Position numbers and translations under genes: made by a program. A stretch of 64,000 bases of DNA, taken from Amphimedon queenslandica. Lineage: Eukaryota; Porifera; Demospongiae; Haplosclerida; Niphatidae. Shown in pieces: positions 25,289 to 35,396 of this stretch. The DNA lies in assembly GCF_000090795.2 (NCBI RefSeq), contig NW_003546244.1, forward strand, positions 219,639-283,638. The letters are read 5' to 3'. The notes under the pieces are model-generated. The model searched no databases, was not told the origin of the DNA, and saw only the letters and a program-made list of their open reading frames with translations. Position 1 is the stretch's first letter, and each line of letters begins with the position of its first letter.

Positions 25289-25350
25289 CTAAGATTAATT
25301 TACACGTGACAAGTTGAGAAGTCTGAGGTGAATTACACTGAATTTAAAGA
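25289..25350. promoter_or_regulatory. 62-bp head-to-head promoter, IP3R-like / NAA10
   Basis: The distance between the two start codons is only 62 bp and contains no TATA box that I can see. Both 5' UTRs and any core promoter must fit here, unless upstream untranslated exons exist or the inner start of the channel gene (25222) is used. Confidence 0.5.
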
Positions 25351-27142
25351 ATGAATATAAGACAAGCTACTGTAAGTAAGCTAGTGGAGTAATTGTAATA
25401 AAATTGGTACTGAAAATGGGGAAAATTTGTGACAAAAGTAATAGCTATAATTCAAAAGGGGTGTACATAATAATATAGACTAAATAATAATTATTATTTT
25501 GGTTCCTCTCTCAATAGCTACTAAAGTAGGGGTATTTACATTTTAAAAATTATCCTTAATGAAGTATGGGGGGGGGGGGTAACAAGCATTGTTCATTGCT
25601 TTGTCTAAGTATGGGTGGGAACATTGATGTTTATGGCCTTTGTACATGAAATATTTTAAATAACTATGGGCTGGGCCAATTAATGGCTAATTAATTTGGT
25701 TTGCAAAATTATAATTTAATATAATATTATTTTCATTCTATAGCCAGATGACTTACTTAACATGCAGCATTGCAATCTTCTATGTTTACCCGAAAACTAT
25801 CAAATGAAGTATTACTTTTATCACGGTCTCTCGTGGCCCCAACTCTCATACATTGCCGAAGATGACGAAAAACGCATCGTGGGATACGTACTTGCTAAGA
25901 TGTAAGATATTGTATAGCACAAAATTTTTGAGGGCTGTAAATTTCATGAATTTGCCTTAAAATCTATTTCACAGATTTAATTTTTGCAAATTTATGCCTT
26001 CTGCCATTTTATACCATAAAAATTTGATTTTCGTGGAATTATTTTTTGCAAATCTTAAAAAAATTATGAAATCTGTGAAATTTTACAGTCCTTGAAATTT
26101 TTGTGCTATACGGTTGCAAATTGTAATTATAAAAATGATGTAGAGTAATGACCTTTGTAGTTAAAATCCTGTTTTGTTACACTTTTCCAATGACTATCAT
26201 CACTTTGTGTAGTATCATTACTCATACTATTACACACTGTTATGCTAAATGGTGACTTTATGATAATATGATAAAGATATTATAATTTAAGTACTCCCTT
26301 GCTTTTATCTGTCAGGGAGGAAGATCCAGATGATATCCCACACGGTCACATCACATCGCTAGCCGTTAGGAGGACGTACAGACGTCTTGGACTGGCACAG
26401 AAACTAATGGATCAGGCTAGTCGAGCCATGGTAGAATGCTTTGGAGCTAGATATGTGTCACTACATGTCAGAGTTAGGTTAGCATCACTATGTTAAGAAT
26501 ATTTCCCTTTTTCAACTATTAATACTTTGGGATGGATGGCAGCATATGAATTTCCAACTATTATCCATTTTGGTTTTTTAAAATAAATTATAGCCCTGTA
26601 AAAATATCCAATTTATGGTTGTACATGTACATACTCTAGAGACAAGATTATATTTTCATTTTCCATCCTATACCTTTGAGGATATGAAGCCATGTACATA
26701 ACTAAAGTCCATATTGTGTGCTGTATCTAGGGCGAGGCCATACCCTACCTTCTCAGTATTCACAGTAATTTCATCACTGGTAGTAAACACGAGCCATAAA
26801 GTGCCAAGTAGTCAAAGTAACATTAGCAGCTGCTATGCACCTTTTTTGCTTAAAAATTGTTTATTGACATTATTCTCCCAATCCTCTAGTAATAGAGCAG
26901 CTCTTCACTTGTACGAAAACACGCTCCACTTTAGGTAAGTTATGTTGTGTACACAACTACAATAATTTCATTTTAACAGCAAGGAAGATGTGGAAGCTAA
27001 GTATTATGCTGATGGTGAAGATGCTTTTGCAATGAAGAGAGATCTGTCCAATGTTGCTGAAATGATTGCCAGAGAAAAGAGAGACGAGCCTTCAAGACAT
27101 CAGAAATCTCTTCCAGGGAGCAGGAGGAATAAAACAAGTTGA
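25351..27142 (+). CDS. NAA10: NAA10 (ARD1), catalytic subunit of the NatA N-terminal acetyltransferase
   Basis: Five exons: 25351-25371, 25744-25901, 26316-26477, 26890-26934, 26980-27142. The start exon encodes just MNIRQAT, joined to [20 protein letters not shown], the near-invariant NAA10 N-terminus. The GNAT fold follows: [29 protein letters not shown] with the acetyl-CoA-binding RRxGLA loop, [20 protein letters not shown] and [16 protein letters not shown]. The C-terminal tail is short and basic. NAA10 works with NAA15 on ribosomes to acetylate Ser/Ala/Thr/Gly N-termini after Met removal. Intron 2 holds a small TIR element. It is divergent from the channel gene and convergent with the SR-protein gene. 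Confidence 0.95.
25912..26111. mobile_element. TIR element (MITE-like) in NAA10 intron 2
   Basis: The ends are inverted repeats: GTATAGCACAAAA on the left, and on the right the reverse complement of the same sequence. Similarity extends roughly 30-45 bp inward (TGTAAATTTCA / TGAAATTTTACA). The interior is A/T-rich and non-coding. No unambiguous target duplication is visible, so the superfamily is not assigned. Confidence 0.6.
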
Positions 27143-27288
27143 ACAAAACGAGAATTATTATCATTTAAAATTATTACCAATGCAATAACAATACTGGTAA
27201 ATAATAGTGTATACATTATACCAAGTGTATTAATACACAATAGTCTGGCTACAATGGTACAGCCCATTATAACACACTGTCATCGTTA

Positions 27289-28336
27289 TCATCGAGGTGA
27301 AGGAGAGCGGGAATCCATCCTGCGATCATCTCTTATCCCAGGAGATCGCCTAAAGAGAGTAACAATGCATTAACAGACTGTCTCAGAACTTTACCTGTAA
27401 GGAGGGCTCCTGTATGCTGGGCTTCGATATGGAGGACTTCTGGACCTACGGTGATCATAATAGGGGGACCTTGAGCGACTCCGTCTGCTGTAGTAAGGTG
27501 ATCTGAGGAGTTGGTATAAAAATATAATAGAGGAAGGTAGGTAGACATCAGTGTGATACACAGCTGATAGTCATGCAGTATGAAGGCATAGAAATAAGTA
27601 GGTGGGATGGGAAGTAGGAAGGAGAGAGGGAGGGAGAGCTAATGGCTGGAGGGAAGGGGACGGAAGTTGTGCGATGACTGTAGGCAGGAGGGGAGTAGGT
27701 GTTGCATGTGCTAAGCCTGCGAAAACCAATAAGGCAATAATAAGGTTAGAAAAATAATTAGAGGAATATGTGTGTGTACACTACCACCGTAATGGAGGAG
27801 AGAGAGGGGATTAAAAACATTACAAAATCAACATAATTACAGACAGACAAACATTAGTTTAGAGAATAAAAAACAAGCGCGATTTATTCTAAACCTTTCA
27901 TTATTAACGCGTTACACATAAATGATTAATGAGAAACCGATAATTCAAATAATTAAAGACCTCCCACTATCAATGTTACTACATACCTAGATCTCCTTCT
28001 GGGCGGTGATCTTCTGTCCCGATGATATCCACGAGGTGGAGGGGGCATTCTCCTGTTCCTTCCACCACCAGAATACCCACGACCACCTCCACCACCGCCA
28101 TCGTTTCGGTTCCTGGCAGCCTCTACCTTAATCCGGGCATTACAAATCATTTTCCCATCTAACTCTCGTATAGCCTCTTCAGCATCCCGTGGGTCTTCAA
28201 ACTCGACAAAGGCAAATCCCGGCGGGTTTCTAGCTACCCATACACTTTTCAAAGTACCAAAACGTTCGAATTCCCTTTCCAATACACCCTTGTCACCATT
28301 TTCACCTAGCTCTCCAACGTATACCTTGGTTGACAT
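27289..28336 (-). CDS. SRSF3/SRSF7-type SR splicing factor
   Basis: Three exons: 27987-28336, 27395-27487, 27289-27349, about 168 residues. The RRM starts at [20 protein letters not shown] and contains RNP1 (GFAFVEFED) within [20 protein letters not shown], which is nearly identical to vertebrate SRSF3/SRSF7. A glycine-rich linker ([13 protein letters not shown]) leads into an RS domain with repeated RSRSP/RSPPY units, ending RSPSPR. No CCHC zinc knuckle is present, so it resembles SRSF3 more than SRSF7. Expected role: binding exonic enhancers in pre-mRNA and promoting splicing and mRNA export. I chose the Met at 28336, just before the RRM; the frame is open upstream but that part looks like 5' UTR. 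Confidence 0.9.
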
Positions 28337-28808
28337 TATGAGATAAGATTTGAGCGCCTTCTCTCTCGACAGCAGACGCGAGGGGTATTTGTTGTGCTGT
28401 ACTGCGCATGCGCACAAGACGTTGCTGTCGCACGTGACTGCACTCACACTGCACTGGTTGAAATCATGAGACCATGGGAAAGTGTTGCTAACAGTTATTT
28501 TTGACTTTAAAAATATTTTTATTGACAACCACAATTGAAATAATGTAATTTTAAAGATTTTGGTATGGTACAAAATAAGTAGACAGTAATCAGAAAAAAA
28601 TGAAAAATTATTATACATAAAAATTTAATAATTTATAATATTCACAGACTGAAAAGACATTCATCATCATTGTCTAAGATCATTGCCCATTGTGTGTGAA
28701 TGAGCTGAGCTTGATCATGTACAGAATGTGTAAGGTGCATGTAGGATTGCGTGACAGGTGCATGCTGAAAGTGGACTACTAATTAATTCAAAAGACTACA
28801 ACTTCTGC
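28337..28808. promoter_or_regulatory. SR-protein promoter region with NRF1-type and E-box motifs
   Basis: In the 470 bp upstream of the SR gene I see TGCGCATGCGCA (28403-28414), a perfect palindromic NRF1-type site, and CACGTG (28431-28436), an E-box. The remainder up to the next stop codon is AT-rich with no gene visible. Confidence 0.55.
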
Positions 28809-29611
28809 TCACCAATCTTCTGGCATTGAATCTCTATACTATAAAGGAAAAGGAAAAACCTTATCAAAGGGAGACCAGGATAACCAAAACCAAATCAGAC
28901 AAACCCACAATAGCCACAATAAAAGGCAACCTAATCTCTGAATATACATAATATCAGACATCAAACAGTAGGCATTCACATGCACACACACATGTACATG
29001 TACACACACATTCACATAAGATTAAGTCTGCAATACTCACAAAAACTCTCCAGTCTTGTTCATGACTTCCTCCACGGCTTGCTTGATGGCCTTGACGTCT
29101 AGCGAATGCCTCCATGCTTTAAATTTAATTTTAACTATAATTCTGTGCTGGGGTTGGTCGGTCTTTAACGTCAGTGGATACGAGTGACGGGAATAATGTG
29201 TCATGCGTTTGGCATCGAAGTGAATCTCCCAAGTTGGGAATGCCTGTAAAAATGAAAACACATGTCATTAACAATGTGCTAATTAGCTAACAAGTACAAC
29301 CGTACACAAATTCGTTATCACTCCCTTACCTGCTGTAGTCTTTCTAGTACCTCGTCAAAGTCGCAAGAGGTCAGCATGCCGCTCCTGGCAGCATCGTCAG
29401 CCTCAATGGGGTACTTTATCTTGATCCAGAGAGAGGGATAGACCGTCCCGCCGTTAGATCCCGAAGAAACGTGAGTGTAGTCACTATCGATACCAGAGTC
29501 AGCTCCCACAGAATGGATACTGTGTCTGCTACGGCCTAAAGAGCGAAGAGTGGACAGGCCCCAAGAGCGTATGCTCCCTTCCATATTCTCTGCTCCAGAG
29601 CCGCTATTCAT
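28809..29611 (-). CDS. Uncharacterised protein, about 170 residues
   Basis: Three exons: 29330-29611, 29041-29243, 28809-28833. The N-terminal third is Ser/Gly-rich (GRSRHSIHSVGADSGIDSDY). The rest is compact and looks folded: PSLWIKIKYPIEADD, then FDEVLERLQQAFPTWEIHFD, TDQPQHRIIVKIKFKAW and VEEVMNKTGEFLDSMPEDW at the end. Alternating beta-strands and a helix suggest a small alpha/beta domain, but I do not recognise the family. Splice phases agree across all junctions. For the last exon, the acceptor giving LDSMPEDW is preferred; a second AG 5 bp upstream would give a different tail. Head-to-head with the two-TM gene at 158 bp. Confidence 0.6.
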
Positions 29612-29769
29612 AATGCCAGTCCAGCAAGGAGCACAGCTGAGTTAGCCTAGGAATAATAAGATTGGAATGATATAACGTGTGGTGTTTTGGGTGTGGCTTT
29701 ATAAAGTGCTGAGCTGACCACTTCTTCTAATTCTGGAGGAGATAGACATCTGATCCTACGGTTCAATCA
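29612..29769. promoter_or_regulatory. Head-to-head promoter region
   Basis: 158 bp between two divergent start codons, with GGGTGTGGC and a palindromic TATA-like CTTTATAAAG near 29697-29706. Confidence 0.45.
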
Positions 29770-30969
29770 ATGATGGAGGAGGAGGTATGTGAGCTCAAAA
29801 GTGATTAAAAGTGTTATTCTTAATTGCTAGGTACACTACGAGCCACAGTCCGTAGATAAAAGCAATAAAGGTTGGTTTCACAGTTTCACACTAGGGGATG
29901 GTTTCTTTGTTTATAGTTGTGATGTATTTTAGTTGTTAATGTGTGAGTCTGCTATACTTTCATAATGTTAAATCTCTTTTTGACCGTTTCTATATTGATA
30001 TTAGGACTAACTCCTCGCGAGAAACTGTGTCGAGTTGTTACGCTTATCGTATGCCTCATATTATTGTCCATATCCATAGGAGGATTGGTCACTTTGATGA
30101 TAATACCTAATGCAAACCATCAGTTACAGACAGCTACGGTACAAGAATCTGTCACCACCTTACTCCGCACCGTTGATCCTTACTATTACAATGTGCGAGT
30201 GAGCACATCAGACCATACATTGGTCAATGTTAGTATTGGTACCATGGCCTGTTCTAGCCTTGTGACATACTCAACGAGCCATATTGAAACCATCACAGGT
30301 CATCATCTTAACAGTCACAGTACACGACACAAGTTAGAGCCATTGGAGAAATATGCTTATCTGGTCTCTGGATCAAACATGTTAATTGAAGTGAATGTCA
30401 CATCTTTTCCTCCTCATCACTTGCCAGCTAATGACATTAGTCTTTACGTCTTCACTGACTGGGACAGTTATAATTCTTTCGATCAGAGCCAGACGACTGT
30501 GACAAAATACTACAAACGAATCGAGGTTTATAGTTCCACAGCTATCACTTTCATTGTGCGCGAGACTGGGTTTTATTTGTATGGATTGAGTATTCCAGTG
30601 GGAACGAAATATCTCTACTCGTATGATATTACAAGATTCGCTTATAACTCGACGAAATCCACAAATTGCAAGCTGTCCTCTAAATCAGAATCCTGTCTGA
30701 TCCGTTTTGATAATACCATGCTAAACGAGAAGCAGTGCATATTGTCATCCTGCAGTGGAAAGAATCACTCCATTTATACGATAAATAGTGAGCTGGTAAG
30801 GAAGCCAGTCACATCAGGTGCTGCTATTTTGATATCTACTGTTTTCGTTCTCTTAATGATCCTTGTTGCTCTTTTGTTTTACGATTGCTATCGTTATAGA
30901 CTGGACTCTAAACTGACGACTCTTGATACATGCGTTTTTAGACGACGCAAAATTGTCATAAAACATTAA
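29770..30969 (+). CDS. Two-TM ectodomain protein without death domains (family shared with 49244-50992)
   Basis: Exons 29770-29784, 29831-29870 and 30005-30969. A short cytoplasmic N-terminus (MMEEEVHYEPQSVDKSNK) is followed by a TM segment (LCRVVTLIVCLILLSISIGG), an ectodomain of about 230 residues with many N-glycosylation sequons (NVS, NVT, NST, NHS), a second TM (GAAILISTVFVLLMILVALL) and a basic cytosolic tail. The topology, the phase-1 intron exactly before TM1, and the EKQCIL segment near the second TM match the death-domain gene at 49244-50992, so they are homologues. I know of no named family; the ectodomain could be a ligand-binding or adhesion module. Confidence 0.7.
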
Positions 30970-31296
30970 TATGACTCTCTTTTGATGCATGATTATTTCA
31001 TTTATTCTTATGATGCATGATTATTTCATTTATTCTTATGTAGTGTGTATAATAATACATTTTTTGATACATGATTTGATTTCTTTGTGTTATCATTATA
31101 ATATGTAGCTTCCATAATAAAACATTTTGAAAAACAATTTAAGTAATACGGTGCCAAACTGCTGCTGCCTTTTTGCATCATTGTCAACACTAAATGTTTA
31201 CTCAAAAAAACTTATTTAACACTTCATTAGTATATGAATTTGCAATAGTTCATTACCTGTCATGAGAATTGAGAATATATAATACATGTAAATCAA
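30970..31296. other. Convergent 3' region with 28-bp tandem duplication
   Basis: 327 bp between the two-TM gene and TRAIP. It includes two perfect 28-bp copies (30983-31010 and 31011-31038, starting TGATGCATGATTATTTCATT). Otherwise AT-rich; AATAAAA at about 31115 could be a polyadenylation signal. No gene seen. Confidence 0.6.
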
Positions 31297-34200
31297 CTAA
31301 AATTTTAATTTCATTGCTAGAAGTTTGGTCTGCTTAGAGTTGTCATTAGTTATTGCTCTAGGTGCAAACTTAAAAGGTTTTTTAGCCTGAGCCTTAGCCT
31401 TGGGTTTCTATAAAACAAAAGGAAATAATAATTAATGAATAATACATTTTATAATAGACTCACAATGAACATGCTCTGTCCACCAAAGCCATTAAAACCA
31501 CTGCTAATGGTCTACAGAAGAAATTATAACATAAAATACAATGATTTTAATAACTATAGACTTACTGATGTAGCGCCATTATTCAGTTTACGAACAGGAA
31601 CAAGAGCTACATGTAAGACAAATAATTTATTATTTCATATAATTCCCTTTATGCAATGAATACCTTCAGTTAAGCTAATGGGTTTGCTGGCTGCTGGCTA
31701 TAAAATAAAAAAAGAGTATGATTTATAACAGTGATTGGAGGCAATTTAATTACTTCAGCATTTTCATCTTTTCCAGTGGATAATTGAGGACTGCAGTCAT
31801 TAGCCATCAGCTTCTGTCTCTTTGCTAGTGCTTCTGGCATTGGACTAAATACCAAAATAATGTGATAGAAGCAGTCAAAATAAACACTACATGTAACCAG
31901 TGTTTCTAAAGCCCCGTTTACACTATGCCCTTAAAGCGGTTTGGAACCGGTTTAGAAATAAATCAGTTTACATGTGGACAATTTCAAAACGGTTTAAACC
32001 GATTTATCTCAAACCACCTCAGGAGGTGGTTTGAGATAATCAAACCGGTTTAAGTACTGAAGCAGCTGTATTATGTATGCAATGTAGCATTGTAAACCGA
32101 TTCAACCACAGTTACGTGTGGACACAATTAAGCTGGTTTCTGAACCGCTTTGATCCAAACTGGTTTGTAGTGTAAACGGGGCTTAACAGGATTTTGACAT
32201 AGTGGATTGTCAAAATATTCATATTGGTCTACGTTTTCAATACATGTACATGTACTTATGTGCTGCATAAAAAGTTTGAGCTAATTCAAATCAAAATTAG
32301 ATTTTTATGAATTTTTAAAGTTGTGAAAAAATTGGGCCAAAGTATGTTTTACATGTACCTTTCGAGAATTCTTTGAAGAGTTGTTCTTGAGTTAGGAGAC
32401 TCTAGTGCCTTCTCTAAAAGGTGCACTTTCTTTCTTAAATTGTCTTTCTCCACTTCAGCCGACTGAAGATCAGCTCTAAGAGTAAGGACATCAGAATTAG
32501 CTGACTGCAAATCCATATTCAATGAACGAACCTACAAATGCATTTAATGGTCACCATACATACATGTACATGTACATGTAGACAAAACAATGTGTGTACT
32601 TTGTGCTTTAAATTGGTGACTTCTCTTAAGTACTTGTCCTTTTCTCTTTGCAATACCACCTTCCTTTCATTTAAAGTGTCATACTCACTGTAAATAAATC
32701 ATCACTCATTAATAGATAATAAAGATAGTAACTACCTCTTGAGTGCTATAACATAGTTGGATAGAGAGGTTGAAGAGGAATTGAATATCACTTCGTGAGC
32801 TTCATCCCTTGTTCCAGACAAGAGAAGCTCAATTCTAAATGCATTAATAGAAAATATTACCACATTAGATGTACATGTAATGCATTAACATGAAGCGTGA
32901 ACATGTAAATCCTTTTACCTTTCCAGTGTATGCACTTTTTCTTTCAATTCTGTGGCTTCTTTAGCTTTCTCTTTAAGGATTTCTTGCTCGGACTGAACTA
33001 GTTTCAACTTATGCTAACAAGAACAATATGAGAGAGAGAGAGGATGAAAGCCATAAGGCTCGATGTGGGTTGGTCTCCTTACTTTCAAAGACTCGCTGAT
33101 TGCCTTTTCTTTCTCAATCTTGAACTGTGCTCCGTCACACTGAGCTTGCCATGCTGTCACTTCTTGTCTTATCTCCTCCAATTCTTTCTTTGCTTTCTTT
33201 AATGCCTCATCTAAAAGTACATGATAGTGATACACTATGCTAATAATGCATAGTATAGTACCTTTCTCCTTGCTCAGGCTTTCCATCTCTTGTAATTTCT
33301 CCTAATAAATGAATAAATAACAGTGATTCACATTTTTCAGATGCACGTAACTATAAAATAGGCCTGTTCTTTTTTCAAAAATTGGCTCATTTTAAAAATG
33401 TTCATAACTCAAAAAATATTCAACAAAATCAGCTCAAACTTTCTACACAGCATTAGAACATCAATATGCATCACAAAATGTAATAAAAATTGGGGGTGAT
33501 TTCGGAGCCATTTTTCAGAAAAAACCATGGGCTATAGCCTTGGGTATTTTTCAAAAAATGGCTTATTTTTAAAAATGCTCATAACTCGAAAAATATTTGT
33601 CGGAATCAACTCAAACTTTCTATACAGCATTAGAACATCAATATGCATCACAAAATGCAATAAAAATTGGGGGTGATTTCGGAGCCATTTTTCAGAAAAA
33701 ACCATGGGCTATAGGTATTTTTCAAAAAATGGCTTATTTTTTAAAATGCTCATAACTCAAAAAATATTTGTTGGAATCAACTCAAACTTTCTACACAGCA
33801 TAAGAACATCAATGTGTATCAAAAAATTTAATAAAAATTGGGTGTAATTTTGGAGCCATTTTTCAGAAAAAACCATGGGCTATAGCCTTGGGTATTTTTC
33901 AAAAATTGGATCATTAAAAAAATGCTCATAACTCGAAAAATATTTGTCGGAATCAACTCAAACTTTCTACACAGCATAAGAACATCAATGTGTATCAGAA
34001 AATGTAATAAAAATTGGGGGTGATTTCGGAGCCATTTTTCAGAAAAAACCATGGGCTATAGCCTTGGGTATTTTTCAAAAAATGGATCATTAAAAAAAAA
34101 TGCTCATAACTCGAAAAATATTTGTCGGAATCAACTCAAACTTTCTATACAGCATTAGAACATCAATATGCATCACAAAATGCAATAAAAATTGGGGGTG

Positions 34201-35201
34201 ATTTCGGAGCCATTTTTCAGAAAAAACCATGGGCTATAGCCTTGGGTATTTTTCAAAAATTGGATCATTTTTTTTTAATGCTCATAACTCAAAAAATATT
34301 TGTTGTAATCAACTCAAACTTTCTATACAGCATAAGAACATCAATGTGTATCAAAAAATTTAATAAAAATTGGGTGTAATTTTGGAGCCATTTTTCAGAA
34401 AAAACCATGGGCTATAGCCTTGGGTATTTTTCAAAAATTGGATCATTTAAAAAAAATGCTCATAACTCGAAAAATATTTGTTGGAATCAACTCAAACTTT
34501 CTACACAGCATAAGGACATCAATATGTATCAGAAAATGTAATAAAAATTGGGGGTGATTTCGGAGCCATTTTTCAGAAAAAACCATGGGCTATAGCCTTG
34601 GGTATTTTTCAAAAAATGGCTTATTTTTAAAAATGCTCATAACTCAAAAAATATCTGTCGGAATCAGTTCAAACTTTCAACAGAGCATAAGAACATCAAT
34701 ATGTAACAGAAAATGTAAAAATGGGGGGGGAGAGTGATTTTCCAAGCCAATTGAAGATAACCAGATCTTTCTTTGAAAACTGACCAGCCTTACTTACTTT
34801 TAAATCCTGAGCAGATAGTTGATCCAGCTGAGAAGACATATTTATCGTAGTATTGGCATCCTCTAAATAAAGTCTGAGAGTTCTTCGAGGAGTACAGCTC
34901 TCACGACACTGAGGACAGGTCTTCTGATGCTTCAACCATTCATTTAAACTAAAAACACGAGTATTACATAATTACTAGCATTACAATGAATGGACGTAAT
35001 AATGATGCATTTAATTAAAACATATTGTGATTTTCTCACCAAGTAAGATGAAATGCATGTCCACCTAGTATAATGGAGTCAAGGTATTTATATAACAAAT
35101 TAAAAGTATCTACAATGTACACTATAAAGGAGGATACAAGGAGCAGCAGCAAAGGCATCTTTTTGTACAGTGCCAGCACAAATCACGCAACCAATCTTCA
35201 T
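31297..35201 (-). CDS. TRAIP: TRAIP, RING E3 ubiquitin ligase of replication stress
   Basis: Exon 1 is 35138-35201, then 35040-35064, 34798-34948, 33262-33301 and further exons to the stop at 31297. The RING reads CVICAGTV...CGHAFHLTCLNEWLKHQ..CPQCRE, assembled over three exons and lacking only spacing differences from vertebrate TRAIP. A long coiled coil follows (KKAKKELEEIRQEVTAWQAQ; KSEYDTLNERKVVLQREKDK). The C-terminus has GFNGFGGQSMFIKP, matching the conserved GFDGLGG..FI.P block of TRAIP. It ubiquitylates the CMG helicase and crosslinked proteins at stalled forks. Its longest intron (33302-34797) is filled by satellite repeats, and another holds a Harbinger-like MITE. Head-to-head with DDX51 at 195 bp. 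Confidence 0.9.
31910..32183. mobile_element. Harbinger-like MITE in a TRAIP intron
   Basis: 274 bp with terminal inverted repeats AGCCCCGTTTACACTA / TAGTGTAAACGGGGCT and flanking TAA trinucleotides (31907-31909, 32184-32186), as expected of the TWA target of PIF/Harbinger transposases. At its centre is a perfect 17-bp inverted repeat (32004-32020 and 32023-32039, TTATCTCAAACCACCTC) with a 2-base loop. Repeated AACCGG/CGGTTT words run through the element. No coding capacity. Confidence 0.8.
32185..32360. repeat. Dispersed intronic repeat copy
   Basis: Directly follows the MITE. Blocks: AACAGGATTTTGACATAGTG, AAAAGTTTGAGCTAATTCAA, ATTGGGCCAAAG. Same order as at 41385-41640 and inverse to 53165-53400. 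Confidence 0.6.
33362..34722. repeat. ~177-bp satellite array, about 8 copies, in a TRAIP intron
   Basis: Units recur at about 33438, 33610, 33784, 33958, 34136, 34315, 34492 and 34669 (spacing 172-179 bp). Each holds GGAATCAACTCAAACTTTCT, ACACAGCATAAGAACATCAA, GATTTCGGAGCCATTTTTCA and CCATGGGCTATAGCCTTGGG. The unit is the same as in SART1 intron 9, more than 20 kb away, and on the same strand of the window (so antisense to TRAIP). Confidence 0.9.
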
Positions 35202-35396
35202 CTGCCAAAAGAGAATATTATTGTTAGAAAAATAACGAAGAAACTCACTGTAGAATACAGTAGAAAGTATGAAAAGTGTGCAAACCAAGTCTCAAACACT
35301 AACTAATTTGAAATTTCTTTTTAATTTCCCGCCCTCCTCATTTTACTGTTAATTTAGAATTACGGTATACCACGTGCTGTCTTGAAGTTGATAGCC
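35202..35396. promoter_or_regulatory. Bidirectional promoter region TRAIP / DDX51 with E2F-like and E-box motifs
   Basis: 195 bp between the start codons. It contains TTTCCCGCC (35325-35333), a perfect E2F/DP consensus, and CACGTG (35371-35376) about 20 bp before the DDX51 ATG. Confidence 0.6.

Noticed and set aside
33828-34379. Open frames in both strands of the TRAIP-intron array
   Set aside because: Same satellite effect as at 9266; peptides are repetitive and match no family.
33362-34722. CRISPR-like repeat array
   Set aside because: Units are long, contiguous and all of similar sequence, with no unique spacers, and the region is in a eukaryotic intron.
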